This document shows positions 22,193 to 32,996 of a stretch of 64,000 nucleotides of DNA, piece after piece. The notes under the pieces are model-generated. The model ran no database searches, was not told the DNA's origin, and saw only the letters and a program-made list of their open reading frames with translations. The stretch is from the NCBI GenBank assembly GCA_023525975.1, contig JAKNSE010000037.1:7484501-7548500 (forward strand). The letters are read 5' to 3'. Source of the stretch: Smallanthus sonchifolius (Eukaryota > Streptophyta > Magnoliopsida > Asterales > Asteraceae). The position numbers and the translations under genes were made by a program. The first letter of the stretch is position 1, and every line of letters begins with the position of its first letter.

Positions 22193-24498
22193 TGAAACGC
22201 CCCAAAACGGGTACATCTCATAGTTGGCACACAACATAACAAACATAGTTCTTAAACCGGAAATCAGAATCTATTACAGCGGAAGTCTTTAATTCAAATC
22301 ATTCATCAAACTATAACATGAAATATTGTCTATAACATGAACTATCAGGATTGGAAATGTCAGTCTTCAATACCGCAGCCCGATGTCCATGCTATCCAGC
22401 CCACATGGCTCTTTCATTTTATTTTAGCTTTACCCTTTTTACCTGTCATGCATACTAAAAGTCAGCTAACGCTGGTGAGTTCTCTCTTTACTTTAAACTG
22501 TAAACTTTATCTTTGGTAGCTTAGTTTTATTAAAATAAAATAAGCTTTACTTTCACTTTCTTTGAAATAAACTTTTAACTATTACTTTAAAACTTTACAA
22601 CGTTACAATTATAAATCTGTTACGTTACTATCTGTCATTAAAACTTTATCTTTAAGGAAACCCGTTAGGGTGTCCCACTGTACTCTGTCTATCATTTCAC
22701 TTATACTTGACAAGTGACTTTATCATACTTTAACTATCACATATGGATCGTGGTCCGAGGACCAGATCCCTATCTTGCTTACACCTCAGGGTAAGACTTT
22801 TACTTTAGCGCTGCCCACACCTCAGGGTGGGACTTTCTTTCTCGCTTGCACGTTAGTGCAAGACTCCTTTAGCATTGCTCACACCTCAGGGTGAGACTTT
22901 CTCGCTTACACCGAAGTGAAGACTCCTTTAGCATTGCTTACGCCGAAGTGTAAGACTCCTTTAGCATTGCTCACACCTCAGGGTGAGACTTCTACTTTAG
23001 CATGCCTGCAGGACTTTCTACTATGCAACTATTATGCAATGCAATTACACTATTACACAAATAGAAATGCAATCACATAACTTTCATATAGACAAATAAC
23101 ACATATTAACACATAAGCATATAACATGGTATTTGTCACTGTCACTGTCACTGTCACTGTCGAGCTGTACCGAAGTACGGCTCCTTTATCGTTCTTTCTT
23201 TAGCTCATTGTTATCTTTCAAAAACTTGTTTAAAAGATAATACTATGCTCTTTTGTTCTTTATCTTTCATTTTATAACAATAACATTTTTATAAAATACT
23301 ATACTTTGTCTTTCATTTTATAAAAATAACATTTTTATAAAATACTATACTTTGCCTTTCATTTTATAAAAATAACATTTTTATAAAATACTATACTTTG
23401 CCTTTCATTTTATAAAAATAACATTTTTATAAAATACTATACCAGTATGCATGCCAGCCCAAAACCATTAGGAAAAAGGGCAATAAGAACTCACCAGATG
23501 AATCGTTTCTGTTTACACCTAGCCGGTTCCTGAATGTCACTATGGTCACCCACAATCTGTATAATCAAGTCATAGGCGTAAGGCTGTGTTCCTAGGGGAC
23601 ACTTAGACATTACTAGGCTTGACTCAGATGTTTCGGGTCATGGTTTCATTATCGACACTAGGTAGTTTCGAGTCCTGGCTCCTTATCGAAACTATGTAGT
23701 TTCGAGCCCTGGCTTCTTATCGAAACTAAGTAGTTTCGAGTCACTGCTTCTTATCGAAACTAAGTAGTTTCGAGTCACTGCTTCTTATCGAAACTAAGTA
23801 GTTTCGAGTCACTGCTTCTTATCGAAACTAAGTAGTTTCGAGTCACTGCTTCTTATCGAAACTAAGTAGTTTCGAGTCGTATGACTTATATAAATTCTTA
23901 GTTAAGGTCTTGGGTCTATATCGAAACTATGGTAGTTTCGATGGGTCTGCCCCTGTCGAAACTAGGTAGTTTCGATAGATGCGTCCATATCGAAACTAGT
24001 AGTTTCGACTGTGCAGTCTTCTTCCCAAACAGAACCCTAGATCTGGTCCCTTTGTTCTAATCGATCAAGCTTTGAACTTTTTACGTTCGAAATGTTCCAT
24101 TTTCCCCCATGAACCCAAACCCGTGGTTTGTTTCCAGTTTCACACGTAAAATCTAAACCTTTACTCGATTATTAACCCGAAACCCGAAAGTTACAAAAAC
24201 TCAGATTTAGGCATAATAATTACCTGTTACAGCTTCCTTCTCGTTCCTTTATGCTCCAGAGATGTTGAGCAACAATCCTCGAGACTTTGAGCTTGATCCG
24301 AGCTTTCTCTCTCTAGAGGATCTCTCTCTCTCTCTCTAAAGTTCTTGCGCAGGAAGAAATGAAGGAAATGGAGGAATGACTGCTGATTAGAAGGGTTCTT
24401 TTCAGTTTTCGGGCCCATGGGCCGGCCCCTAGCCAAGCCCACCTTCTTTTTTTTTTTTTTTCTTTTATTTGGGTTTTTATTTATTTTGGGATGTTACA
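22193..24498 (-). repeat. 3' LTR of the Tekay-like element
   Basis: On the plus strand it starts TGAAACGCCCC and ends GGGATGTTACA. It contains several internal tandem arrays: CACCTCAGGGTGAGACT-type units (22780-23000), TCACTG repeats (23129-23160), four units with AACATTTTTATAAAATACTA (23265-23445), and a palindromic ATCGAAACTAAGTAGTTTCG array (23635-24010). Right beside it inside the element (24499 on) comes CTACCC, part of the region complementary to the polypurine tract. Confidence 0.95.
23635..24010. repeat. Palindromic minisatellite in the LTR
   Basis: About ten blocks of the form ATCGAAACTANGTAGTTTCGA, each almost its own reverse complement. Five or so are spaced by an identical GTCACTGCTTCTT to give a unit of about 33 bp; the others have different spacers. 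The second LTR carries the same array at 31025-31400. Confidence 0.9.
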
Positions 24499-24538
24499 AG
24501 TCTACCCTTCTTACGAAAGGTTTCGTCCTCGAAACCTG

Positions 24539-27274
24539 TTATAAGTCAAACAGGTGCGGGTACGACTCTTTCATTTCTGTCTCGGTTTCCCATGTAGCTT
24601 CCGACCCTTTACGATGCTTCCATTGTACTTTGACTAACTGTATCGCTTTATTCCGTAACCGCTTTTCTTTCCTGTCTAGTATGGCGACGGGTTCCTCGAT
24701 GTAATTGAGGCTATTATCTATCTCGATGTCGTCAAGTGTCACGTGTGCCGATTCGTCGGCCAGGCACTTGCGCAAGTGCGACACGTGGAAGGTTGGGTGA
24801 ATTCCACTCAGCTCATCAGGTAATTCTAACCGGTAAGCGACTTCACCAACCCGTGCTAGTATTTTGAAAGGCCCGACGAATCTTGGGCTTAACTTCCCTC
24901 TCTTTCTGAATCGAATGATCCCCTTCCAGGGAGATACTTTCAATAGTACTTGATCCCCGACCTTGAATTCGATTGGTCTTCGCCTTTTATCCGCGTAGGA
25001 CTTTTGACGGTCCTGTGCAGCTTTCATTCTGGCCTTGATCTGGTCAATCTTTTCAGAGGTTGATGTGACTACCTCTAAACTCCCCAACTCTTTCTGTCCT
25101 ACCTCGCCCCAACAGACCGGGGTTCGACATCTTCTACCATACAACATTTCGTAAGGCGGCATACCAATAGTGGTGTGGTGGCTGTTGTTGTAGGAGAACT
25201 CTGCCAATGGTAGGTGACTATCCCAACTGCCACCAAAGTCTATAATGCATGCGCGGAGCATATCCTCTAACGTCTGGATGGTCCTTTCTGATTGACCATC
25301 CGTCTGTGGATGATAAGCCGTGCTGATGTTCAGTCTTGTACCCATTGACTCGTGAAATCTTTTCCAGAACCTCGATGTAAATCGGGTGTCCCGGTCAGAT
25401 ACAATTGATAACGGTACGCCATGTCGAGAGACAATTTCATTGATAAATACTTCTGCCAACTTCTCAGATGAATACGTTTCACGAATTGGCAAAAAATGTG
25501 CACTCTTTGTCAGACGATCCACTATAACCCAAATCGTATCATGGCCTTTTGCTGTGCGGGGCAGCTTTGTAATAAAGTCCATGGTGATACGCTCCCACTT
25601 CCATTCGGGTATTTCCAGAGGCTGGATCTTCCCGTACGGTTTCTGATGCCCTGCTTTAACTTGTGAGCAAGTCAGACACTTGCTTACATATCCGGTCACA
25701 TCATTCTTCATGTTAGGCCACCAATACTCTTTTTTCAAATCCTGGTACATTTTCGTGGTTCCTGGGTGGATGGAATATCGAGACTTATGGGCCTCGTCAA
25801 GTACTTTGGCCCTAAGCTCTCCGCCCTTCGGTACCCACATGCGACCACACCTGGTCCTCACTCCATGAGTGTTTAATTCTAACTTTGTCTGTTGACCGAC
25901 CATTCTTTCTTTCTTTATGTTCTCTTCCTTTAGTGCTTCCTTCTGTGCTGCTTCTAGCTCTGTCATAAAATCTGGGGTTATCACTAACTGGTACGCTTTT
26001 ACCCTAATAGGAGAACGATTCTCCTTACGACTTAGGGCATCAGCGACCACATTCGCCTTTCCCGGGTGGTATAGGATCTCACAGTCATAGTCTTTCAGCA
26101 ATTCTAACCACCGCCTTTGCCGCATATTCAGGTCTTTCTGTTCGAAGAAATACTTCAAGCTCTTGTGATCCGAATAAATCGTGCATTTCACCCCGTAGAG
26201 GTAATGCCTCCAAATCTTTAACGCAAAAACAACTGCCGCGAGCTCCAAATCGTGAGTCGGGTAGTTAATTTCGTGGATCTTTAGCTGTCGTGACGCATAC
26301 GCGATCACCTTTCCCCTCTGCATCAAAACACACCCTAACCCTTGTCCCGATGCGCCAGAATATACCACCAGGTCCTCGTTACCGTCGGGTAGTGCTAACA
26401 CTGGGGCTTGGGTCAACTTCTTCTTTAACTCTTCAAATGCTTTGGACTGAGCCTGACCCCATTCGTACTTTACTTCTTTACGTGTCAACTTTGTCAGTGG
26501 CGAAGCTATTCTCGAGAAGTCCTGAATGAACCTTCGATAGTAACCTGCCAATCCCAGAAAACTCCGAATCTCGGTTGGCGTCTTCGGGGTTTCCCATTCC
26601 TGTACTGCCTCTATCTTAGCCGGGTCAACCATAATGCCGTCTGCGTTGATAACGTGACCTAAGAATTGGACTTCCTTAAGCCAGAACGCGCATTTGGAGA
26701 ACTTGGCATACAACTTTTCTTTTTGTAGCGTCTCTAGTACTTCTCGAAGATGACAAGCATGATCACCTTCACTTTTCGAATAAATGAGTATGTCGTCTAT
26801 AAACACTATCACCGACCTATCTAGCATCGGTCTACACACCTGGTTCATCATACTCATGAATGCTGCCGGAGCGTTCGTCAAGCCGAAAGACATCACGCGA
26901 AACTCGTAATGCCCATAACGCGTGCGAAACGCTGTCTTAGGTATGTCTTCTTCTCTTACCTTTAACTGATGATATCCCGACCGCAGATCGATCTTGGAGA
27001 CCCATCTGGCGCCCTGTAGTTGGTCGAACAGATCATCGATTCTTGGTAGCGGATATTTGTTCTTTACTGTACGCTTGTTCAACTCTCTGTAGTCGATGCA
27101 CATTCTCATGGCACCATCTTTCTTCTTTACGAACAGAACCGGAGCACCCCATGGAGAAATGCTTGGTCTGATAAATCCTCTATCCAAAAGTTCTTCCAAC
27201 TGTACCATCAGCTCTTTCATCTCCAGAGGTGCAAGTCGGTACGGTGCTTTAGCCACGGGCTGGGCACCTGGCAC
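24539..27274 (-). CDS. Ty3-gypsy pol: reverse transcriptase, RNase H, integrase, chromodomain
   Basis: A 911-residue open frame; it lies in the same frame as the gag-protease gene and is separated from it only by a stop codon (27284-27286), so the first Met is not necessarily a real start. Reverse transcriptase about 30-215 with FIDD at 158-161; RNase H about 295-420; integrase zinc finger about 495-540 (HKSRYSIHPG, CLTC); integrase core with Asp566, Asp627 and Glu663, spaced D-D35-E; chromodomain-like end (VQWKHRKGSEATWE). The first catalytic RNase H aspartate of the usual Y[C/S]DAS is Gly here (YSGAS, residue 307, codon 26354-26356), a single-base change. The frame is otherwise unbroken, in keeping with a young insertion. 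Confidence 0.93.
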   Translation of the reverse strand: MPGAQPVAKAPYRLAPLEMKELMVQLEELLDRGFIRPSISPWGAPVLFVKKKDGAMRMCIDYRELNKRTVKNKYPLPRIDDLFDQLQGARWVSKIDLRSGYHQLKVREEDIPKTAFRTRYGHYEFRVMSFGLTNAPAAFMSMMNQVCRPMLDRSVIVFIDDILIYSKSEGDHACHLREVLETLQKEKLYAKFSKCAFWLKEVQFLGHVINADGIMVDPAKIEAVQEWETPKTPTEIRSFLGLAGYYRRFIQDFSRIASPLTKLTRKEVKYEWGQAQSKAFEELKKKLTQAPVLALPDGNEDLVVYSGASGQGLGCVLMQRGKVIAYASRQLKIHEINYPTHDLELAAVVFALKIWRHYLYGVKCTIYSDHKSLKYFFEQKDLNMRQRRWLELLKDYDCEILYHPGKANVVADALSRKENRSPIRVKAYQLVITPDFMTELEAAQKEALKEENIKKERMVGQQTKLELNTHGVRTRCGRMWVPKGGELRAKVLDEAHKSRYSIHPGTTKMYQDLKKEYWWPNMKNDVTGYVSKCLTCSQVKAGHQKPYGKIQPLEIPEWKWERITMDFITKLPRTAKGHDTIWVIVDRLTKSAHFLPIRETYSSEKLAEVFINEIVSRHGVPLSIVSDRDTRFTSRFWKRFHESMGTRLNISTAYHPQTDGQSERTIQTLEDMLRACIIDFGGSWDSHLPLAEFSYNNSHHTTIGMPPYEMLYGRRCRTPVCWGEVGQKELGSLEVVTSTSEKIDQIKARMKAAQDRQKSYADKRRRPIEFKVGDQVLLKVSPWKGIIRFRKRGKLSPRFVGPFKILARVGEVAYRLELPDELSGIHPTFHVSHLRKCLADESAHVTLDDIEIDNSLNYIEEPVAILDRKEKRLRNKAIQLVKVQWKHRKGSEATWETETEMKESYPHLFDL

Positions 27275-27283
27275 TAAGTCTAT

Positions 27284-29128
27284 CTAGAACTCTGTCTCCC
27301 GGTCAGGTGGTAACCCAGGCAACTCCTCAGGAAACACCCCCGGAAAATTACATACAACTGGTACGTCTTTTAACTCTCTCACCTTTACATCATTGTCTAT
27401 CACATAGGCCAGGTAGGCCTCGCATCCGCGCCCTATATACTTCTCTGCCTTTATCATTGATATGACGTTCGTTAGTGAACCGTCGCGATCCCCGTACACC
27501 AAAACCTCGCCACCGTCTGGAGCTTTGAGCTGAACTATCTTTCGTCTACATATTATCCGGGCTTCGTTGGCAGCTAACCAATCCATACCCAAAACTATAT
27601 CGAATCCTCCCAAGGTCATAACATACAACCTAACTGGGAATCTATGGCCATGAATCTTTATCGTGCAATTATCTACCAATTCACTTACTATCGTGGTCTT
27701 GCCCACTGCGGTTTCCACATTAAAGGCCTGCTCTACTCTAGTAACTTTGCATTTCATTCTTTTACACTTAGAAGATGATATAAAACTCCTACTGGCACCC
27801 GAATCAAATAATACTGAAACATAAGTGTGGTCAAGGATGAACGTACCTGACACAACATCTGGGTCTCCCCTAGCCTCCTCCTGTGTCAGTGCATACGCCC
27901 GGGTCCTTGCCTTCGGCTTCTCAGGTTCTTTACCCTTCTCGGTGCCAGTAGCCTTGGGTTTCCGACAGTCTTTGGCCATGTGGCCAGGTATCCCGCAGTT
28001 ATAACAAGACTGTGCCCCGGGACACTCTCGAGAGTAGTGTCCGGTCTTTCCGCACCTATAGCACATATTTAACCCAACTCGGCACTCGCCCGAGTGCTTC
28101 CTGCCACACTTAGCACATTCAACCCCATCTTCAATCCTCAGTTTCTTCGTCTCCGGCCCCGCCCACTCTTTAGCTGGCCGTTTAACGGCATTGGTCACTT
28201 TCTTCTCAGTAGGCAGTGGGTCTGCGGATTCGAAGTCATCATAAACTATCCCAGCAAGTGATACCACAGATTCAAAACTTGTGGGAGCATTAGCTTTCAC
28301 GTGCACACGGACTTTCTGTGGTAGTCCCTTGATGTAGTACTTAATCCTCTTTTCCTCAGTGTCCACCAGATGTGGAACCAGCTGAGCCAACTCTTGATAT
28401 TTGGAGGTATACTGGCGATGAGTCATACTACCAGCACAGAGCCCCAGAAATTCCCTCTCAACTCTGTCAATCTCGTTCTGCGGGCAGAACTTAGTGATTA
28501 GCAGCTTTTTCATGTCGTCCCATTTCATCTTTTTCATCTCAGCAGAAGACTTGATTCTTTCGATCGATCTCCACCAGCTTAATGCCTCATTAGTGAATGA
28601 GTGAGCGGCAAACTTGACCGCTTGATCATCACGGCACTCACTAATGTTGATCACCCCATTCATTCTCTCTATCCACTCAAAAGTGGCAACAGCATCTTTC
28701 CGTCCATCATACTTCGGCGGGTCACACCCCCGAAAGGACTTATAGTTGCAACCCCGGGTTGCCATTTCATAATCAGAATCATCACTGTCAGTGACTCCAA
28801 GTCTCTTGCTGCTTTCCTCTTTCGTTTCTTTCTTCCCTATATTAAACTCTTTAAGGGCCTCGCCCAATGCTTCTGGTAGAACTTTCTTCAAGATTGAAGT
28901 AACCTCTGCCGCTATAGCTTCTTTCACAATCGGTTCCAACTCAAGCGCCTCATTAGGGGCATCGTTAGGAGCCGACACATGGTTCCCACTATCATTATGC
29001 TCCACATGCACCGATTCAGCTTCGTTGCGGGAGTGCTCACTTTCTTCAGGACGGTTCCGGTTACCTGGAGGTCGGCCTCGACGACCAGTACGACCCCCAG
29101 TGCGACCTCCTCTCTTTGCTCTAGCCAT
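27284..29128 (-). CDS. Ty3-gypsy gag and aspartic protease
   Basis: A 614-residue open frame ending at a TAG. It starts with a basic region (MARAKRGGRTGGRTGRRGRP), then retrotransposon gag (about 140-300, with ALSWWRS and ITKFCPQ), two or three zinc knuckles (CAKCGRKHSGEC near 338, CYRCGKTGHYSREC at 356-369, CYNCGIPGHMAKDC at 375-388) and an aspartic protease with the active site DSGAS at 442-446 and later VLGMDWL. In related elements gag and pol form one frame; here the stop falls after ETEF, just before IDLVPGAQP of the reverse transcriptase linker. It could be a disabling mutation or, less likely, a readthrough site. Confidence 0.93.
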   Translation of the reverse strand: MARAKRGGRTGGRTGRRGRPPGNRNRPEESEHSRNEAESVHVEHNDSGNHVSAPNDAPNEALELEPIVKEAIAAEVTSILKKVLPEALGEALKEFNIGKKETKEESSKRLGVTDSDDSDYEMATRGCNYKSFRGCDPPKYDGRKDAVATFEWIERMNGVINISECRDDQAVKFAAHSFTNEALSWWRSIERIKSSAEMKKMKWDDMKKLLITKFCPQNEIDRVEREFLGLCAGSMTHRQYTSKYQELAQLVPHLVDTEEKRIKYYIKGLPQKVRVHVKANAPTSFESVVSLAGIVYDDFESADPLPTEKKVTNAVKRPAKEWAGPETKKLRIEDGVECAKCGRKHSGECRVGLNMCYRCGKTGHYSRECPGAQSCYNCGIPGHMAKDCRKPKATGTEKGKEPEKPKARTRAYALTQEEARGDPDVVSGTFILDHTYVSVLFDSGASRSFISSSKCKRMKCKVTRVEQAFNVETAVGKTTIVSELVDNCTIKIHGHRFPVRLYVMTLGGFDIVLGMDWLAANEARIICRRKIVQLKAPDGGEVLVYGDRDGSLTNVISMIKAEKYIGRGCEAYLAYVIDNDVKVRELKDVPVVCNFPGVFPEELPGLPPDRETEF

Positions 29129-29566
29129 TTAGTGTCTACTGTGAACAAAGATAGCTCGTGTTATCAAGATAGGTAACAATTTAGAACACCTCGAGTACTG
29201 TAAATTACTAATTACAGAGACCGGTATGAAATTACTAATTTACTTTACTACTCGGGTTCTGAACATTTCCTTTCCGAGTAACATTTGCATCCAAGTTCAG
29301 AGTTTCTACTATAAGGCACGTACTATCTACTGTCTACTGTCTGTGCTAAGGCATGTACTATGTACTATTTATGCTAAAGCATCTACTTTCTGCTATCTGT
29401 ACTAAGGCGTTATTGTCTATGTTCTATGTAAGGACATTGACTACCTTCTGTCTACTATCTTTCCATGTACGGGCTGCTCCGACTGACATTCCTTTCCTTC
29501 CTTTGCTTTGTCCCATTCTCAGTTTAAGTTCAGACATTATCGCAAATGTCTGAATCTCTCAAACTA

Positions 29567-29578
29567 TGGCTCTGATAC
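29567..29578 (-). other. Primer binding site, initiator tRNA-Met type
   Basis: The plus strand reads GCTCTGATACCA, so the minus strand has TGGTATCAGAGC, a perfect match to the usual tRNA-Met site. It lies 5 bp from the inner edge of the right (5') LTR, and so fixes the element's orientation. Confidence 0.9.
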
Positions 29579-29583
29579 CAACT

Positions 29584-31889
29584 TGAAACGCCCCAAAACC
29601 ATTACATCTCATAGTTGGCACACAACATAACAAACATAGTTCTTAAACCGGAAATCAGAATCTATTACAGCGGAAGTCTTTAATTCAAATCATTCATCAA
29701 ACTATAACATGAAATATTGTCTATAACATGAACTATCAGGATTGGAAATGTCAGTCTTCAATACCGCAGCCCGATGTCCATGCTATCCAGCCCACATGGC
29801 TCTTTCATTTTATTTTAGCTTTACCCTTTTTACCTGTCATGCATACTAAAAGTCAGCTAACGCTGGTGAGTTCTCTCTTTACTTTAAACTGTAAACTTTA
29901 TCTTTGGTAGCTTAGTTTTATTAAAATAAAATAAGCTTTACTTTCACTTTCTTTGAAATAAACTTTTAACTATTACTTTAAAACTTTACAACGTTACAAT
30001 TATAAATCTGTTACGTTACTATCTGTCATTAAAACTTTATCTTTAAGGAAACCCGTTAGGGTGTCCCACTGTACTCTGTCTATCATTTCACTTATACTTG
30101 ACAAGTGACTTTATCATACTTTAACTATCACATATGGGTCGTGGTCCGAGGACCAGATCCCTATCTTGCTTACACCTCAGGGTAAGACTTTTACTTTAGC
30201 GCTGCCCACACCTCAGGGTGGGACTTTCTTTCTCGCTTGCACGTTAGTGCAAGACTCCTTTAGCATTGCTCACACCTCAGGGTGAGACTTTCTCGCTTAC
30301 ACCGAAGTGAAGACTCCTTTAGCATTGCTTACGCCGAAGTGTAAGACTCCTTTAGCATTGCTCACACCTCAGGGTGAGACTTCTACTTTAGCATGCCTGC
30401 AGGACTTTCTACTATGCAACTATTATGCAATGCAATTACACTATTACACAAATAGAAATGCAATCACATAACTTTCATATAGACAAATAACACATATTAA
30501 CACATAAGCATATAACATGGTATTTGTCACTGTCACTGTCACTGTCACTGTCGAGCTGTACCGAAGTACGGCTCCTTTATCGTTCTTTCTTTAGCTCATT
30601 GTTATCTTTCAAAAACTTGTTTAAAAGATAATACTATGCTCTTTTGTTCTTTATCTTTCATTTTATAACAATAACATTTTTATAAAATACTATACTTTGT
30701 CTTTCATTTTATAAAAATAACATTTTTATAAAATACTATACTTTGCCTTTCATTTTATAAAAATAACATTTTTATAAAATACTATACTTTGCCTTTCATT
30801 TTATAAAAATAACATTTTTATAAAATACTATACCAGTATGCATGCCAGCCCAAAACCATTAGGAAAAAGGGCAATAAGAACTCACCAGATGAATCGTTTC
30901 TGTTTACACCTAGCCGGTTCCTGAATGTCACTATGGTCACCCACAATCTGTATAATCAAGTCATAGGCGTAAGGCTGTGTTCCTAGGGGACACTTAGACA
31001 TTACTAGGCTTGACTCAGATGTTTCGGGTCATGGTTTCATTATCGACACTAGGTAGTTTCGAGTCCTGTCTCCTTATCGAAACTATGTAGTTTCGAGCCC
31101 TGGCTTCTTATCGAAACTAAGTAGTTTCGAGTCACTGCTTCTTATCGAAACTAAGTAGTTTCGAGTCACTGCTTCTTATCGAAACTAAGTAGTTTCGAGT
31201 CACTGCTTCTTATCGAAACTAAGTAGTTTCGAGTCACTGCTTCTTATCGAAACTAAGTAGTTTCGAGTCGTATGACTTATATAAATTCTTAGTTAAGGTC
31301 TTGGGTCTATATCGAAACTATGGTAGTTTCGATGGGTCTGCCCCTGTCGAAACTAGGTAGTTTCGATAGATGCGTCCATATCGAAACTAGTAGTTTCGAC
31401 TGTGCAGTCTTCTTCCCAAACAGAACCCTAGATCTGGTCCATTTGTTCTAATCGATCAAGCTTTGAACTTTTTACGTTCGAAATGTTCCATTTTCCCCCA
31501 TGAACCCAAACCCGTGGTTTGTTTCCAGTTTCACACGTAAAATCTAAACCTTTACTCGATTATTAACCCGAAACCCGAAAGTTACAAAAACTCAGATTTA
31601 GGCATAATAATTACCTGTTACAGCTTCCTTCTCGTTCCTTTATGCTCCAGAGATGTTGAGCAACAATCCTCGAGACTTTGAGCTTGATCCGAGCTTTCTC
31701 TCTCTAGAGGATCTCTCTCTCTCTCTCTAAAGTTCTTGCGCAGGAAGAAATGAAGGAAATGGAGGAATGACTGCTGATTAGAAGGGTTTTTTTTAGTTTT
31801 CGGGCCCATGGGCCGGCCCCTAGCCAAGCCCACCTTCTTTTTTTTTTTTTTTCTTTTATTTGGGTTTTTATTTATTTTGGGATGTTACA
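29584..31889 (-). repeat. 5' LTR of the Tekay-like element
   Basis: Same length as the left LTR (2,306 bp) and nearly identical. Differences seen by eye: CCAT for CGGG near the outer start, ATGGGTCG for ATGGATCG, CCTGTCTCC for CCTGGCTCC, CCATTTG for CCCTTTG, and two C-to-T changes in GGGTTTTTTTTAGTTTTC. It contains the same tandem arrays as the other LTR. Confidence 0.95.
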
Positions 31890-31894
31890 GTTGA
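31890..31894. repeat. Target-site duplication of the Tekay-like element, right
   Basis: GTTGA, identical to 22188-22192; the hAT sequence resumes directly after it. Confidence 0.85.
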
Positions 31895-32996
31895 ATTTTA
31901 TAAGTTTGAATTACCGAGTCTAAGATATAAAATAAGTTTTCGCCGGTATGTGGATATCCAAAATAATCAAACGCAATCGTACGCTTCATCATTTGCCACG
32001 ACTCCGGTTGAATCCAATGTGCGGTAACGCAAAGGTACGATTCTGGTAAACCATGTGGAGCGGACCAAACGTCCGTTGTTAAGTTAATGCCGATATTTAA
32101 ATTTTCAAAACCTAAAATTAATTCTTTTTTAGCTCTTTTCCACATTTTTAAACAATCTCTTCTCAAAGTAGAACGACTTACATTTGTGTAACTCGGTTGA
32201 AGCGTCTCTTGTATCATCCTTGTCAAGCGCGGATTATCAAAGTGATCAAAAGGCAATCCTTCTTGAATGACGAAATGTGTCATTCTCTCACGAACCCTCT
32301 CAACATTGTATTGTCAAACTCCTCCATCCCTACCAATTTGAGTTTGATCTTCACCTTGAGTGTGTTTTGCGTGACTAGCAATATGTTTCCTCAAAGTGCT
32401 ATTTCCCGCCGCACCCAAAATTCTACCCCAACGTTTGCAACGAGCCTTTTGCGAACCGTTCGACATTTCGCATAAATCGAAATAAGCCTATATCTCTTGG
32501 TTTCGGGTGCAAGGAAGTATTGACACCACCGTGACATCGCTAGTACACCACCGTGACATCGCTAGTAGAACCACCAACCGAATTTTGAGTGCTTGCGGAA
32601 GCCATGAGAGCGTTTTTTTTTGCGTAAAGTGAGCGTTTTTTTGCGTTTGAGAGCGTTTTTGAGTTTTGAGAGCTAGAATGTTGTGGTGAACTAATCCATA
32701 CACCCAATACCTATTTATACTAAGTTTCAAGCCTTAAAAACAAAAAAAACGGCTATATAGCCGTTTTTTTTTTCTTCAAACGGCTATAACCGGTTCCGAA
32801 CCGGTTCCAAATTGTCCGAAAAAAACCGGTTCCATTTTGTCCGATTTTTATCCGGTCCGTCAAAAAAACCAGAACCGGTTCTAGATCCGGGTTCTCACAA
32901 AATCCGGTCCGGTCCCAAAAATACCGGTTCTAGATGGATCCGGTTTCGGATAATCCATCGGATCAGATTCGGTTCCGATTCTTTTGAGCACCTCTA

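Larger units (their letters stand above)
22193..31889 (-). mobile_element. Full-length Ty3-gypsy chromovirus (Tekay-like)
   Basis: A 9.7-kb element on the minus strand inside the hAT transposon, with two LTRs of 2,306 bp, a primer binding site next to the right LTR, a gag-protease frame and a pol frame, and the 5-bp duplication GTTGA on both sides. By eye the LTRs differ at about eight positions, three of them in one CGGG/CCAT cluster near the outer edge, so the insertion is recent. The pol ends in a chromodomain-like segment. Two defects: a stop codon between protease and reverse transcriptase, and a changed RNase H active-site residue. Confidence 0.95.
20744..32605 (-). pseudogene. hAT transposase (BED zinc finger, RNase H-like, dimerisation domain), interrupted
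   Basis: Reading on the minus strand from ATG at 32605: a start MASASTQNSVGGSTSD; a BED-finger region (GAAGNSTLRKHIASH); then ERMTHFVIQEGLPFDHFDN and TDVWSAPHGLPESYLCVTAHW up to 31895. The gypsy element interrupts here. The frame resumes at about 22187 with KIFSISFDNASNNTNAVEKL, CVAHIINLVVQDG and GPNWDVPTRWNSTW, then PMKAKFKKYFSEMP (DUF4413-like) and, at 21097-20744, the hAT dimerisation domain (SWWQGRESQYPVLAAMARD, STVASESAFSLSGRVL). Other breaks: a frameshift at an A run near 21780, a stop near 21658, a stop near 32315, a 22-bp tandem duplication near 32525-32570, and a 26-bp unit present three times at 21164-21241. Not functional. Confidence 0.9.
20353..32996 (-). mobile_element. hAT transposon split by a Ty3-gypsy element
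   Basis: The terminal inverted repeats are TAGAGGTGCACAAAC (20353 onward) and ...GAGCACCTCTA (ending 32996), flanked by the 8-bp duplication AATGTAAT. Without the inserted gypsy element (22193-31889 plus one copy of its 5-bp duplication) the hAT would be about 2.9 kb. Both ends are dense in ACCGGTTCC and CCGGATCC-type subterminal motifs (20370-20550 and 32780-32970), the usual transposase-binding region of hAT elements. It encodes a broken BED-hAT transposase on the minus strand. Confidence 0.9.

Noticed and set aside
23635..24010. Palindromic repeats with spacers resembling a CRISPR array
   Set aside because: Most spacers are identical (GTCACTGCTTCTT) and the same array is in both LTRs of a retrotransposon.
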